From the NCBI RefSeq assembly GCF_020532725.1, contig NZ_JAJAVC010000007.1, forward strand, positions 136,274-200,273: 64,000 nucleotides of DNA, written 5' to 3'. This DNA comes from Methylobacillus arboreus. Lineage in GTDB: Bacteria; Pseudomonadota; Gammaproteobacteria; Burkholderiales; Methylophilaceae. How positions within the stretch are numbered: position 1 is the stretch's first letter; each line of letters begins with the position of its first letter. The translations under genes were made by a program, and so were the position numbers. Shown piece by piece: positions 37,358 to 44,949 of this stretch. Under the pieces are notes generated by a model. The model searched no databases and was not told where the DNA came from. It saw only the letters and a list, made by a program, of their open reading frames with translations.

Positions 37358-37975
37358 TCAGCTGGATAAAATGCCATCGGCATGGATGATGGCGCGGGCG
37401 ATTTCTTCTATGGTGGTTCGCTTCAGCATCGCTTGCTCGCGCATCACCTTGTAGGCTTCGGTGATGCTGATGTTGCGCGTACGCACCAAGATGGCCTGGG
37501 CGGCGCTGATCTGGTTTGCGGCCTGCAGTTTTTGCTCCAGGCGCTGGTTGCGCTTGGTGAGCGTCTTGATCTCCTGGAAATGATGGATCGCCAGGATCAG
37601 CGTGGCGAGGATGCCGCTGGCATGGATGGGACTTACCAGGATGCCGTGGCTGCCCAGGCTCGTGGCAGTGTCGAGGGTAGTGGGGTTTTCATATTCGACA
37701 ATGCCGATCAGCGGAATGGGGGAGGATGGGCCCAGCCACGCAGGTTTTTTCTTGGCGCTGGCTTCGGCATTGAGCAGGAAAAACACGATATCGGTATTTT
37801 CCGGCAGTTCCGCGAGCGGCGGCCACATGGTGAGGGCCTGGCAACCAATGCGCTGCAATTGCTGCACCAGCGTGTCGCGGTTTTCGTCCTTGGGATGGAA
37901 AATCATGATGCGCGCATTGCGCAGGCCGCGGAACAGGTCCAGCGTAGAGCGCTGGCTTTTGCCGGGGCTAGCCAT
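37358..37975 (-). CDS. amiR: AmiR-type transcription antiterminator (ANTAR domain)
   Basis: 205 residues: an N-terminal receiver-like domain without the acidic phosphorylation set (IMIFHPKDENRDTLVQQLQRIG), a coiled coil (about 130-150, EIKTLTKRNQRLEQKLQ) and a C-terminal ANTAR three-helix RNA-binding domain (AQAILVRTRNISITEAYKVMREQAMLKRTTIEEIARAII). In Pseudomonas, AmiR binds the ami leader RNA and stops termination; AmiC holds it inactive until an amide binds. The same trio is encoded here, with a matching leader upstream of amiE. The start overlaps the amiC stop by 8 bp. Confidence 0.94.
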   Translation of the reverse strand: MASPGKSQRSTLDLFRGLRNARIMIFHPKDENRDTLVQQLQRIGCQALTMWPPLAELPENTDIVFFLLNAEASAKKKPAWLGPSSPIPLIGIVEYENPTTLDTATSLGSHGILVSPIHASGILATLILAIHHFQEIKTLTKRNQRLEQKLQAANQISAAQAILVRTRNISITEAYKVMREQAMLKRTTIEEIARAIIHADGILSS

Positions 37976-39134
37976 ACAGGGCCTCCGGCGGACGCTGCAA
38001 TAGATTCCATTCTTCCCCGGTATGGGTTACCAGATAAGGGTCGGGTTCCACGCCGCTGGGTGCCGATTCGGCAATGATGTCAAAGTTGCCTTCCTGGTTG
38101 ACGCGGCCCAGGCGCGGGTTAAGGCGGGTGTGGTGGTTGGCCGGATTGATCGCGATCTTGCCTTGCAAGGCGTGGTATTCGCGGCCCAACAGGTGCGGCA
38201 GCAATGCATCATAGGCATCGTCGCCCGCTTCGCGCATGGCCTCGGCGAACAGGTGAGTCTGGAAATAGGCGGCTTCCCAGCACATATTGGGTTCGATTTC
38301 CTCACCGAATTGCTGGTGGAAACGGGCCAGGCAGGCCTGGTTGTGCTCGCTCGCAATCGACTGGAAGTAGGGGGCGGACGTAATGTGCCCGGCCGCGATC
38401 CTGAGGCCCATTTCGGCAATCTCCGCCTCGCAGGTGGTCAGGCTCGCAATCGGCGTTTTCGAGGCGTCAATCCCGATGTCGGCATAGGCTTGGTAGAGCA
38501 TGCGCGTGGCTTTGCCCACGACGGTGGAGAACACGAAATCCGGCGCCTTGGCCTTGATGTCCTTGACGATGCCGATAAAGTCCTTTTCGCTCGCATCCAG
38601 CGGCACATAGCGTTCCGCCAGCTTCTTGCCTCCGGGCACCTCCAGGATGAAGTCGCTCATGATGCGGTTGGATTCGTAAGGATAGATGTAATCGCTGCCG
38701 ATCAGGTAGATGCGCGCGCCGTAATGCCGGGTCATGTAATCGGCTAGCTGGGCGCTGTTCTGGTTGGGAGCGGCACCGGTGTAGATCACGTGGGGCGAGA
38801 ATTCGAAGCCCTCGTAAGGCGTGGGGTAGAGCAGCAGCCTGCGCCATTTTTCCACCACGGGAATCACCGCCTTGCGGGTGCTCGACATGTAGCAGCCGAA
38901 GATCACATTGACACAGTCGTCCCGAATCATGCGCTCGGCGAATGCCTGGTATTGCTTGGGAATGCCCTGGGGGTCGTAATAGATCGGCACCAGCTCACGT
39001 CCATTGATGCCGCCTGCCGCATTGATCTCGCCGATGGCGAAGAAGGTGGCAAATGCCTGCGAGCGTTCAATGGTCGCCGTGGTCCCGCTGGTCGAAAACA
39101 AGACGCCAACATGGATAGGATCGGAGTTCGCCAT
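37968..39134 (-). CDS. amiC: AmiC-type amide sensor (negative regulator of AmiR)
   Basis: 388 residues of the periplasmic-binding-protein type I fold (HVGVLFSTSGTTATIERSQ; GGINGRELVPIYYDPQG; VIFGCYMSSTRKAVIPVVEK; YIYPYESNRIMSDF) but without a signal peptide, so cytoplasmic, as AmiC is. It binds short amides and releases AmiR. It sits between amiE and amiR in one minus-strand operon (55 bp after amiE). The lack of a signal separates it from the exported binding protein at 41229-42527. Confidence 0.93.
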   Translation of the reverse strand: MANSDPIHVGVLFSTSGTTATIERSQAFATFFAIGEINAAGGINGRELVPIYYDPQGIPKQYQAFAERMIRDDCVNVIFGCYMSSTRKAVIPVVEKWRRLLLYPTPYEGFEFSPHVIYTGAAPNQNSAQLADYMTRHYGARIYLIGSDYIYPYESNRIMSDFILEVPGGKKLAERYVPLDASEKDFIGIVKDIKAKAPDFVFSTVVGKATRMLYQAYADIGIDASKTPIASLTTCEAEIAEMGLRIAAGHITSAPYFQSIASEHNQACLARFHQQFGEEIEPNMCWEAAYFQTHLFAEAMREAGDDAYDALLPHLLGREYHALQGKIAINPANHHTRLNPRLGRVNQEGNFDIIAESAPSGVEPDPYLVTHTGEEWNLLQRPPEALYG

Positions 39135-39188
39135 TGCTTACTTTCATGCTGCGCCCCGGCTGGGCCGGGGCTGGTTGCTGGACAGGCC

Positions 39189-40208
39189 CTAGTTAGGCAA
39201 CCCCTCGATCGGTGCTTCCTTGGTGCCCAGGGTAGTGCGTGTAAACGACTCTACCACTTCACGCGCGCCTTGTGGATCCTGCACCCATTTTGCATAGAAG
39301 CTGTAAGGGCATTCCGCCACGCCGTGTTCGCCGTCCTTGGAGTTGAGTACGCCGGTGTAGCCGCGGTGCAACAGCTTGAACAGGTGATTCTCGGACTGGC
39401 CATGTTGGCGGAAGTCGCGGATCAGGTGCTTGCTCAATGCGGCATATTGCACGCCGTTTTCCTCTTCGCCGCATTCGCCCAGTGTGCGGCCGTCAAAGCC
39501 GACGATGGCGGAGTGCCCGAAGTAGGAATACACGCCGTCAAAGCCCGCGGCATTGGCGACGGCGACATAGGTGTTGTTGGCGAATGCCATGGCTTTGCTG
39601 ATGAGGATTTGCTGTTCCTTGGCGGGGTACATATAGCCCTGGCAGCGGACGATGAGTTCAGCGCCCTTCATCGCGCAATCACGCCAGATTTCCGGGTAGT
39701 TGCCGTCATCACAGATGATCAGGCTGACCTTCAGTCCCTTGGGCCCCTCGCTGACAAAGGTTTCCTTGCCGGGATACCAGCCCTCGATCGGCACCCATGG
39801 CATGATCTTGCGGTATTTCTGCACAATCTCGCCCTGGTCGTTCATCAGGATTAATGTGTTGTAGGGTGCCTTGTTCGGGTGTTCCTCGTGCTGTTCGCCG
39901 GTGAGCGAGAATACGCCCCAGACCTTGGCCTTGCGGCAGGCCTCGGCAAAAATCGCAGTTTCCGGGCCGGGTATGGTGGTGGCGTTGTCGTACATCTCCT
40001 GGCCGTCGTACATGATGCCGTGCGTGCTGTATTCGGGAAAGATCACCAGGTCCATGCCTGGCAGTCCGGCCTTCATGTTGACCACCATGTCCGCGATCTT
40101 CTTGCAGTTGTCGAGAATCTCGGCCTTTGTGTGCAGGCGCGGCATCTTGTAATTGACTACTGCGACGCCGACGGTATCGTTACTGCTGGAAATATCACCA
40201 TGTATCAT
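39189..40208 (-). CDS. amiE: Aliphatic amidase AmiE
   Basis: 339 residues of the nitrilase superfamily, cytoplasmic, hydrolysing short amides to acid and ammonium. The catalytic set is visible: Glu in VIFPEYS (about residue 59), Lys in YRKIMPWVP (about 134) and Cys in [12 protein letters not shown] (about 166). The sequence [20 protein letters not shown] is almost that of Pseudomonas AmiE, whose known substrates include acetamide, propionamide and formamide. The start at 40208 is set by AAGGAGCAAGAAA; a longer frame to 40256 adds an unlikely tail. Formamide use would suit a methylotroph. Expression is controlled by the leader at 40271-40379. Confidence 0.95.
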   Translation of the reverse strand: MIHGDISSSNDTVGVAVVNYKMPRLHTKAEILDNCKKIADMVVNMKAGLPGMDLVIFPEYSTHGIMYDGQEMYDNATTIPGPETAIFAEACRKAKVWGVFSLTGEQHEEHPNKAPYNTLILMNDQGEIVQKYRKIMPWVPIEGWYPGKETFVSEGPKGLKVSLIICDDGNYPEIWRDCAMKGAELIVRCQGYMYPAKEQQILISKAMAFANNTYVAVANAAGFDGVYSYFGHSAIVGFDGRTLGECGEEENGVQYAALSKHLIRDFRQHGQSENHLFKLLHRGYTGVLNSKDGEHGVAECPYSFYAKWVQDPQGAREVVESFTRTTLGTKEAPIEGLPN

Positions 40209-40270
40209 TTTCTTGCTCCTTGAGTAAATTGATTCGTAAAAATCCAGGCTTCCCACGCTAGCGACAGGCG

Positions 40271-40316
40271 AAAAAAAAGCTCGCCAACCGTGTTGAAACG
40301 GTTGGCGAGCTTTTTT
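40271..40316 (-). terminator. Leader terminator upstream of amiE
   Basis: On the minus strand GCTCGCCAACCG pairs with CGGTTGGCGAGC across an 8-nt loop and ends in eight T. It lies between the amiE promoter and the gene, 63 bp before the start, and so would stop transcription unless antiterminated. Confidence 0.9.
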
Positions 40317-40327
40317 GCTCTGACCAT

Positions 40328-40379
40328 TACCAGCGCTGTTGCTGGTATGGAAAAAATGTCAGGACGCCGCTGTTGGCAT
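40328..40379 (-). promoter_or_regulatory. Tandem hexaloop hairpins: candidate AmiR (ANTAR) target in the amiE leader
   Basis: Reading the minus strand, a first hairpin ATGCC-AACAGC-GGCGT (40379-40364) and a second TACCAGC-AACAGC-GCTGGTA (40347-40328) carry identical six-base loops. They lie between the promoter and the leader terminator. Paired hexaloop hairpins before a terminator are the known ANTAR target. The loop AACAGC starts with A and has its G at position 5 as drawn; the published consensus, as I recall, places it at 4. Confidence 0.72.
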
Positions 40380-40397
40380 GAGTAATCCTTGGGTGGA

Positions 40398-40426
40398 AAT
40401 GTAGTCCTCTTTTTTGCAGCCGTCAA
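40398..40426 (-). promoter_or_regulatory. Promoter of the amiECR operon
   Basis: On the minus strand TTGACG (40426-40421), 17-bp spacer, TACATT (40403-40398). Start of transcription near 40391, just before the first leader hairpin. Confidence 0.72.
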
Positions 40427-40449
40427 CAGGCATGGTGTTGATCGCTTTA

Positions 40450-40558
40450 AGAACGGCTAACAAAACCCTCCTGGCGTTGTTGCCTTGCCGTACTACTTGT
40501 ACTGCCTGCGGCAAAGCGTCTAGCCAGGATCGCTTCGCTGAGTTTTGTTAGCCGTTCT
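40450..40558. repeat. Small MITE-like repeat, family A, copy 2
   Basis: 109 bp with perfect 17-bp inverted ends AGAACGGCTAACAAAAC (40450-40466) and its reverse complement (40542-40558), plus inner TCCTGGC and GCCAGGA. It shares most of its sequence with 2477-2591. It lies just upstream of the amiE promoter and directly after the stop of the next minus-strand gene (40563). Confidence 0.82.
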
Positions 40559-40562
40559 AAGT

Positions 40563-40988
40563 TTACTTGCGCAGTTTCTCGATGTGATTGTAGAAACGTG
40601 CCGGATCAAACTGTTTCAACCCGGGATGTTCATTGGCGCCTTGAATCCCTGCCAGGCGGGCTGAGTCTGGCAGCGTCAGCTCGTTGGAAAGGTTTAGGTG
40701 AGGGTATGTCCCCCGAATGTCGGGATGAATCTCCGCCGCCACGATGATGTCGCCATACATCACCAATGCCCCACCCCATGCGCGTATCAGGCCGCGTTGG
40801 CTGACTGGAACCTCGCGCACTCCAGCCGTCTTGATTTGCGCGTCCAGCCAGGCATAAGCGATTCTGATGCAATCGTTGTTCTGATGCACGGGAACAAAGC
40901 CCGCGTAATTTGCCCTTGCCTTGGCAAGTGCAATGGTTTCGTCCGATAGCATGGTTTGTTCTTTTTTTTCGATGGCCCATTCTGCCAT
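40563..40988 (-). CDS. Small protein of unknown function
   Basis: Up to 141 residues; the start is uncertain (40988, or 40952 giving MLSDETIALAKARANYAGF). It reads as a folded, probably cytoplasmic protein without signal peptide or membrane helix (IRIAYAWLDAQIKTAG, GGALVMYGDIIVAAEIHPDI, YPHLNLSNELTLPDSARL). I do not recognise the family. It sits between the amidase operon and the divergent amide-transport/DMFase operon, so a role in amide metabolism is possible. It does not resemble the DMFase small subunit. Confidence 0.7.
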   Translation of the reverse strand: MAEWAIEKKEQTMLSDETIALAKARANYAGFVPVHQNNDCIRIAYAWLDAQIKTAGVREVPVSQRGLIRAWGGALVMYGDIIVAAEIHPDIRGTYPHLNLSNELTLPDSARLAGIQGANEHPGLKQFDPARFYNHIEKLRK

Positions 40989-41138
40989 AGTTCAAGCGCT
41001 TGCTCCAATTGGCAGGTATTCCAGTCTTTTATGAATATGGCCGGCCTCGGGTGATCTGTTGCATCCCCAGTCATGCGGATCATCATCCGCATGACTGCAT
41101 TCATCAGCCGAATCGCCATTTTTTGTGTATTTCCGCCC

Positions 41139-41220
41139 AAAAACCGTACATTTGAACGGTGTTTTTCTGATTTTCCCCTCGCTAGACTTTGACTCATCTC
41201 ATTTCAAGTCACCAGCGAGG
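41139..41220 (+). promoter_or_regulatory. Two inverted repeats in the 5' region of the amide-transport operon
   Basis: The first, AAAAACCGT (41139-41147) with ACGGTGTTTTT (41156-41166), may be a regulator site. The second pairs CCTCGCT (41177-41183) and GACTT (41185-41189) with AAGTC (41206-41210) and AGCGAGG (41214-41220). Its 3' arm contains the GAGG Shine-Dalgarno of the binding-protein gene, so translation could be controlled. Confidence 0.55.
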
Positions 41221-41228
41221 AAATCAGT

Positions 41229-42527
41229 ATGGATACGAATTTTGAGCGCAGGAATATCATGAAGGTTTTGGCAGCGGCTTCTGCCGCCGCTGCAGCCCCT
41301 CTCAGCACGCTTGCCGCTGCGGCTGATGGCAGTCCGCCGAAGAAACCCTCCGGCAAGCCTATCGTACTTGGCCTGACTATTTCGACAACGGCAGCGGCTG
41401 GGGTTGCGGACCATGCCGACCATATGAATGGCTCGATTCTCGCGCAGGAAGAGATCAATGCCAATGGCGGGATTCTCGGCCGTCCGTTGGAGCTGCGGCC
41501 GATTGATGTCGACCTCCTGTCGGCAGAAAGCTGCCAAGCCTCTGTCCGCAAGCTGGTGGACTTGAAAGTGCATGCGATCAGCTCGCCTTTCCTGTTTGTG
41601 CCAATTCCTGCAATGGATGCTTCGGCCAATTACAAGTGTCCTTATGTCAATGGCAATACCCAGCGTGCGGCGACTGATCTGGTCGCCAAGTATCCCGAAA
41701 AGTACAACCACATCTTCCAGATGGATCCTTCCGAGGTGTTCTACGGGGAGACCTTTCCGGTGTTTCTTGAAAGCCTGGAAGCCAGTGGCAGCTGGAAGCC
41801 GAAGAACAACAAGGTGCATATCGTTCAGGAGCAGATTGCCTATTGTCAAACCATCTCTCGTTCTTGCCAGGAGGCGCTCAAGAAGAGTCGTTTCGAGCTC
41901 GCCAAGGTGACGGATATCCAGTATCCGGTGCAGGACTGGGGCAGCGTGATCCGGGAGATCAAGAAGACGGGCGCCGGTACGGTGATGATGGATCACTGGG
42001 TGGCTGCCGAGTATGCCGCATTCTGTAAACAGTTCCGGGCAAACCCGCTCAAGGGGACGTTGATTTACTTGCAATATGGTCCGTCGCAGCCTGAGTTTCT
42101 GGAGCTGACAGGGAGCGCGGCTGAAGGCTTTGTCTGGAGTACGGTGCTGGGGGTTTACGCGGATAAGAAAGGGCAGGCTTTCCGCGGCAAGTATCAGAAG
42201 CGCTTCCCGGCCAAGACGATGGGGCTGTGCTACACGGGCGGCGGCTACGACATCGTCAATATGCTGGCCCAGGCCTGGAATGCCGTGGGCTCTCCCGATG
42301 ATTTCAAGGCCGTGAACGACTATCTCCGCAAGACCGCATTCCGGGGCGTCTGCGGCTGGTCCTACATGGGGAATGCTAGGCAGGAAGCGCGGCATTTCCC
42401 GGTTGGCACACAGAGTATCGATAGCGGCATGAGCCAGCTTTACTTCCAGGTCCAGGGCGGCAAACACAAGATTATTTACCCGCCGCAACTCAAGGAAGTC
42501 GATTTCAAGCCCGCCCCCTGGATGTAA
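41229..42527 (+). CDS. Tat-type exported substrate-binding protein of an amide/urea-like ABC transporter
   Basis: 432 residues with an N-terminal twin-arginine-like signal (FERRNIMKVLAAASAAAAAP) and the type I periplasmic-binding fold of the leucine/urea/amide group (GLTISTTAAAGVADHADH; QEEINANGGILGRPLEL). It would capture an amide, possibly N,N-dimethylformamide, in the periplasm. It heads an operon of two ATPases, two permeases, a porin and the DMFase large subunit, comparable to the fmd short-chain amide transport genes of Methylophilus. The Shine-Dalgarno lies within a hairpin stem. Confidence 0.88.
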   Translation: MDTNFERRNIMKVLAAASAAAAAPLSTLAAAADGSPPKKPSGKPIVLGLTISTTAAAGVADHADHMNGSILAQEEINANGGILGRPLELRPIDVDLLSAESCQASVRKLVDLKVHAISSPFLFVPIPAMDASANYKCPYVNGNTQRAATDLVAKYPEKYNHIFQMDPSEVFYGETFPVFLESLEASGSWKPKNNKVHIVQEQIAYCQTISRSCQEALKKSRFELAKVTDIQYPVQDWGSVIREIKKTGAGTVMMDHWVAAEYAAFCKQFRANPLKGTLIYLQYGPSQPEFLELTGSAAEGFVWSTVLGVYADKKGQAFRGKYQKRFPAKTMGLCYTGGGYDIVNMLAQAWNAVGSPDDFKAVNDYLRKTAFRGVCGWSYMGNARQEARHFPVGTQSIDSGMSQLYFQVQGGKHKIIYPPQLKEVDFKPAPWM

Positions 42528-42565
42528 CCCAGGCTTCCATACAACGATTCTATTGGGTTTGGGTG

Positions 42566-43282
42566 ATGACAGTTCTATTTGAAGGCAGGGATATCAAGCT
42601 GGAGCTCGGCGGACGGGAGATCCTGAAAGGCATTTCGCTTTCCGTGGAAACGGGCGAAGTGATGGGGATCATAGGCCCGAATGGCGCGGGAAAAACCAGC
42701 CTGTTTGAAGTATTGAGCGGCCGGATTTTCCCCAAGAGCGGCCAGGTGTTGTTCAAGGGGCAGGACGTGACATCCATGCCGCTTTTCAAGCGGGCGCGGC
42801 TGGGGATCGGGCGCACGTACCAGACGCCGCTGGTTCCGGATGAGCTCCGGGTCGGTGAAGTATTGAAGGCAGCACGCCAGGCTTATCTCCCATATCTCAC
42901 CAGCCATGATGCCGAGTGGGGCCTGGATCTGGTGAATCTGCAGGTGGATTTTGACCAGTATGCCCGGGAGCTGGAAACGCTGAACCGGCGCAAATTGCTA
43001 TTGGCATGCCTGCTTATGAGGCGCCCGCCGCTGTTGCTGCTGGATGAGCCGGCGGCAGGCCTGATCAATTCCGAAGTGGATGAGCTGGATCACCTGATAC
43101 GCCTGCTTTCGAAGGAAATGGGCGTCTCCATCATCATTGTGGAGCACCGCATGGAGTTGCTGGAAATGATTGCGGACCGGGTCATGGTGATGGATGCGGG
43201 AGAGCCGATTGCCGAGGGCTCCCTGGCCAGCGTCCTGGCAAATCCGCAAGTGCATGCAGCCTATTTCGAGAACGTCGAGTAA
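42566..43282 (+). CDS. ABC transporter ATPase, LivG-like, with degenerate signature motif
   Basis: 238 residues: Walker A GPNGAGKTS, Q-loop GRTYQTP, Walker B LLLLDEPAAGL and switch His in IIVEHRMELL. The ABC signature, normally LSxGQ, reads TLNRRKLLLA here, so one composite ATP site should be weak or dead. Its partner (43330-44055) has a normal LSGGE. Start is ATG 42566 (or GTG 42563); the Shine-Dalgarno is weak. It is the ATPase of the amide-type transporter. Confidence 0.88.
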   Translation: MTVLFEGRDIKLELGGREILKGISLSVETGEVMGIIGPNGAGKTSLFEVLSGRIFPKSGQVLFKGQDVTSMPLFKRARLGIGRTYQTPLVPDELRVGEVLKAARQAYLPYLTSHDAEWGLDLVNLQVDFDQYARELETLNRRKLLLACLLMRRPPLLLLDEPAAGLINSEVDELDHLIRLLSKEMGVSIIIVEHRMELLEMIADRVMVMDAGEPIAEGSLASVLANPQVHAAYFENVE

Positions 43283-43329
43283 AGACATGGGGAAGATGAT
43301 GAGGGATGGCATTCAATGGGGGATCTGCT

Positions 43330-44055
43330 GTGAGTGAGCGAAGAGAAATCCTCAATATCAATGGGCTTTCTGCCGGGTGGGGGCCTATGCGTGTCATTCA
43401 TGACCTGGATCTGGTTGTTTACGCCGGTGAGCGCATCGGCATCGTGGGCTTGAACGGCCATGGCAAATCCACCCTGTTTTCCGCGATTGCGGGCATGACG
43501 GACTGGCAGCGCGGCTCCATCAAGCTTAACGGCAAGGAAGTAGGGGGAACCCGCAGCCAGGGCCCCGGCCGCTATACGCACCTGGTGGTGAGGCAGGGGT
43601 TAGCCCTGATGCCGCAGGGCGATGAGATTTTTACAGGCCTGACGGTGGAGGAGCATCTGGATAGCGGCGCTTTTACTCCTGCCGCATGGCGTGATCGCAA
43701 GGCGCGCAAGGAAAAGATCCTGGAGATATTTCCCCCGCTGCGGAAGTTGATGAGTACTCCGGTCGGGCGCTTGTCAGGCGGCGAGCGGCGCATGGTGTCG
43801 CTAGGGCGGGGCTTGATGTCGGATGCCTCACTTCTGTTGGTGGACGAACCCTCACTGGGGCTGGCGCCGAAGATTGGCAAGGGCGTCATGAAGGCGTTGA
43901 TGGAAATCCAGTTAGGCAATTCCGCGATGATCATTGCGGAGCAGAACATGGCCTTGCTTGAGGGGCAGGTGGATCGGGTGATTGGCATGCATGTGGGGAA
44001 ACTGAAAGGCGAGGCATCCACTTCGCTTGCCCATGAATCAAGAAGGGAGGTATAG
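43330..44055 (+). CDS. ABC transporter ATPase, LivF-like
   Basis: 241 residues: Walker A GLNGHGKST, signature RLSGGERRMVSLGR, Walker B LLLVDEPSLGLAP, switch His replaced by Gln in IIAEQNMALLE, as is common in LivF. GTG 43330 is preferred because GGGGGA lies six bases before it; ATG 43306 is also in frame but has poor spacing. It forms a dimer with the preceding ATPase. The last codons run close to the LivH-type permease start (44060). Confidence 0.9.
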   Translation: MSERREILNINGLSAGWGPMRVIHDLDLVVYAGERIGIVGLNGHGKSTLFSAIAGMTDWQRGSIKLNGKEVGGTRSQGPGRYTHLVVRQGLALMPQGDEIFTGLTVEEHLDSGAFTPAAWRDRKARKEKILEIFPPLRKLMSTPVGRLSGGERRMVSLGRGLMSDASLLLVDEPSLGLAPKIGKGVMKALMEIQLGNSAMIIAEQNMALLEGQVDRVIGMHVGKLKGEASTSLAHESRREV

Positions 44056-44059
44056 GGCC

Positions 44060-44947
44060 ATGGATATTGATATCGGTTTTGTTGCCATCACGGCGGTCAC
44101 TCTGGCCTGTATATACGGCACCCTGGCAATCGGGGTGTCGATCACCTGGTCCAGCCTCGGCCTGATCAATATGAGTTACGGGTTTACCTTTGCGACATCA
44201 GGTTATGGGGCCTGGCTGGTCAGTGAATATATTTCCTCATCGGGGCCGGTCGTGATTCTGGGAGGAATCCTCACCGGTGCGCTGGTCGGCGTGCTGGTAT
44301 GTGCCGTGGCCTTCATCCCCATCCACGATAAACCCAACTTCACGGTGCGCGGGCTGATTGCATCGCTGGCGTTGAGCCTGATCGGCACACAGGCATTGCT
44401 TTATTTCTTTGGGCCGCAATCGAAAACGCTGCCTCCATTGTTTGGGGACTGGGAGCTTGAGCTCGGCGAGGTGGTGCTGACTGCCGACAAGGGCGGGGCG
44501 ATCCTGACCTCCATCCTGATGCTCACCCTGGCTTTGTGGTGGATGCGTTCCAGCCGTCGCGGGCTTGAAATCCGGGCCATGATGATGAATCCGCATGCTG
44601 CCTCGCTGGTGGGAATCGGTGTCCGCCGTACTGGGTTCTATGTCATGGCCTTGACCGGGGGGCTTGCCGGCCTGGCATCCGTGTTGCTGTCACAGACTTA
44701 CTTTGTCAGCCCTTTTTCCGGTGTCACGCCTTTGATCAAGGGATTGAGCGTGGCCTTGTGCGGCGGGCTGGGCAGTGTCGGGGGAGCGATGATTGCCGCC
44801 GTCATGATTGGCGTCAATGAGGCGCTGACGGCCGACATCCTCGGCGGGCAATACATCCTGATTACGCAGTTCCTGCTGATCATCTTGGTCCTCATTATCC
44901 GTCCGCGCGGTATCGCCGGCATTCTCGATAAACAACGCGAGGCGTAA
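44060..44947 (+). CDS. ABC transporter permease, LivH-like
   Basis: 295 residues with about eight membrane helices of the branched-chain/urea permease family: ACIYGTLAIGVSITWSSLGLINMSYG near the N terminus, VRGLIASLALSLIGTQ, GLEIRAMMMNPHAASLVGIGVRRTGF and GGLGSVGGAMIAAVMIGVNE. GGGAGGTATAGGGCC precedes the ATG 44060. It is directly followed (two bases) by the second permease. Confidence 0.92.
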   Translation: MDIDIGFVAITAVTLACIYGTLAIGVSITWSSLGLINMSYGFTFATSGYGAWLVSEYISSSGPVVILGGILTGALVGVLVCAVAFIPIHDKPNFTVRGLIASLALSLIGTQALLYFFGPQSKTLPPLFGDWELELGEVVLTADKGGAILTSILMLTLALWWMRSSRRGLEIRAMMMNPHAASLVGIGVRRTGFYVMALTGGLAGLASVLLSQTYFVSPFSGVTPLIKGLSVALCGGLGSVGGAMIAAVMIGVNEALTADILGGQYILITQFLLIILVLIIRPRGIAGILDKQREA

Positions 44948-44949
44948 TC

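Noticed and set aside
38790-39854. 354-codon plus-strand frame spanning amiC and amiE
   Set aside because: Crosses two real minus-strand genes and their gap; no motifs.
40563-40988. Candidate DMFase small subunit by size and location
   Set aside because: Its sequence shows none of the small-subunit motifs, which are instead found at the end of the permease at 44950-46587.
41199-42488. 429-codon minus-strand frame over the binding-protein gene
   Set aside because: Shadow of the plus-strand gene, which has signal peptide, Shine-Dalgarno and family motifs.
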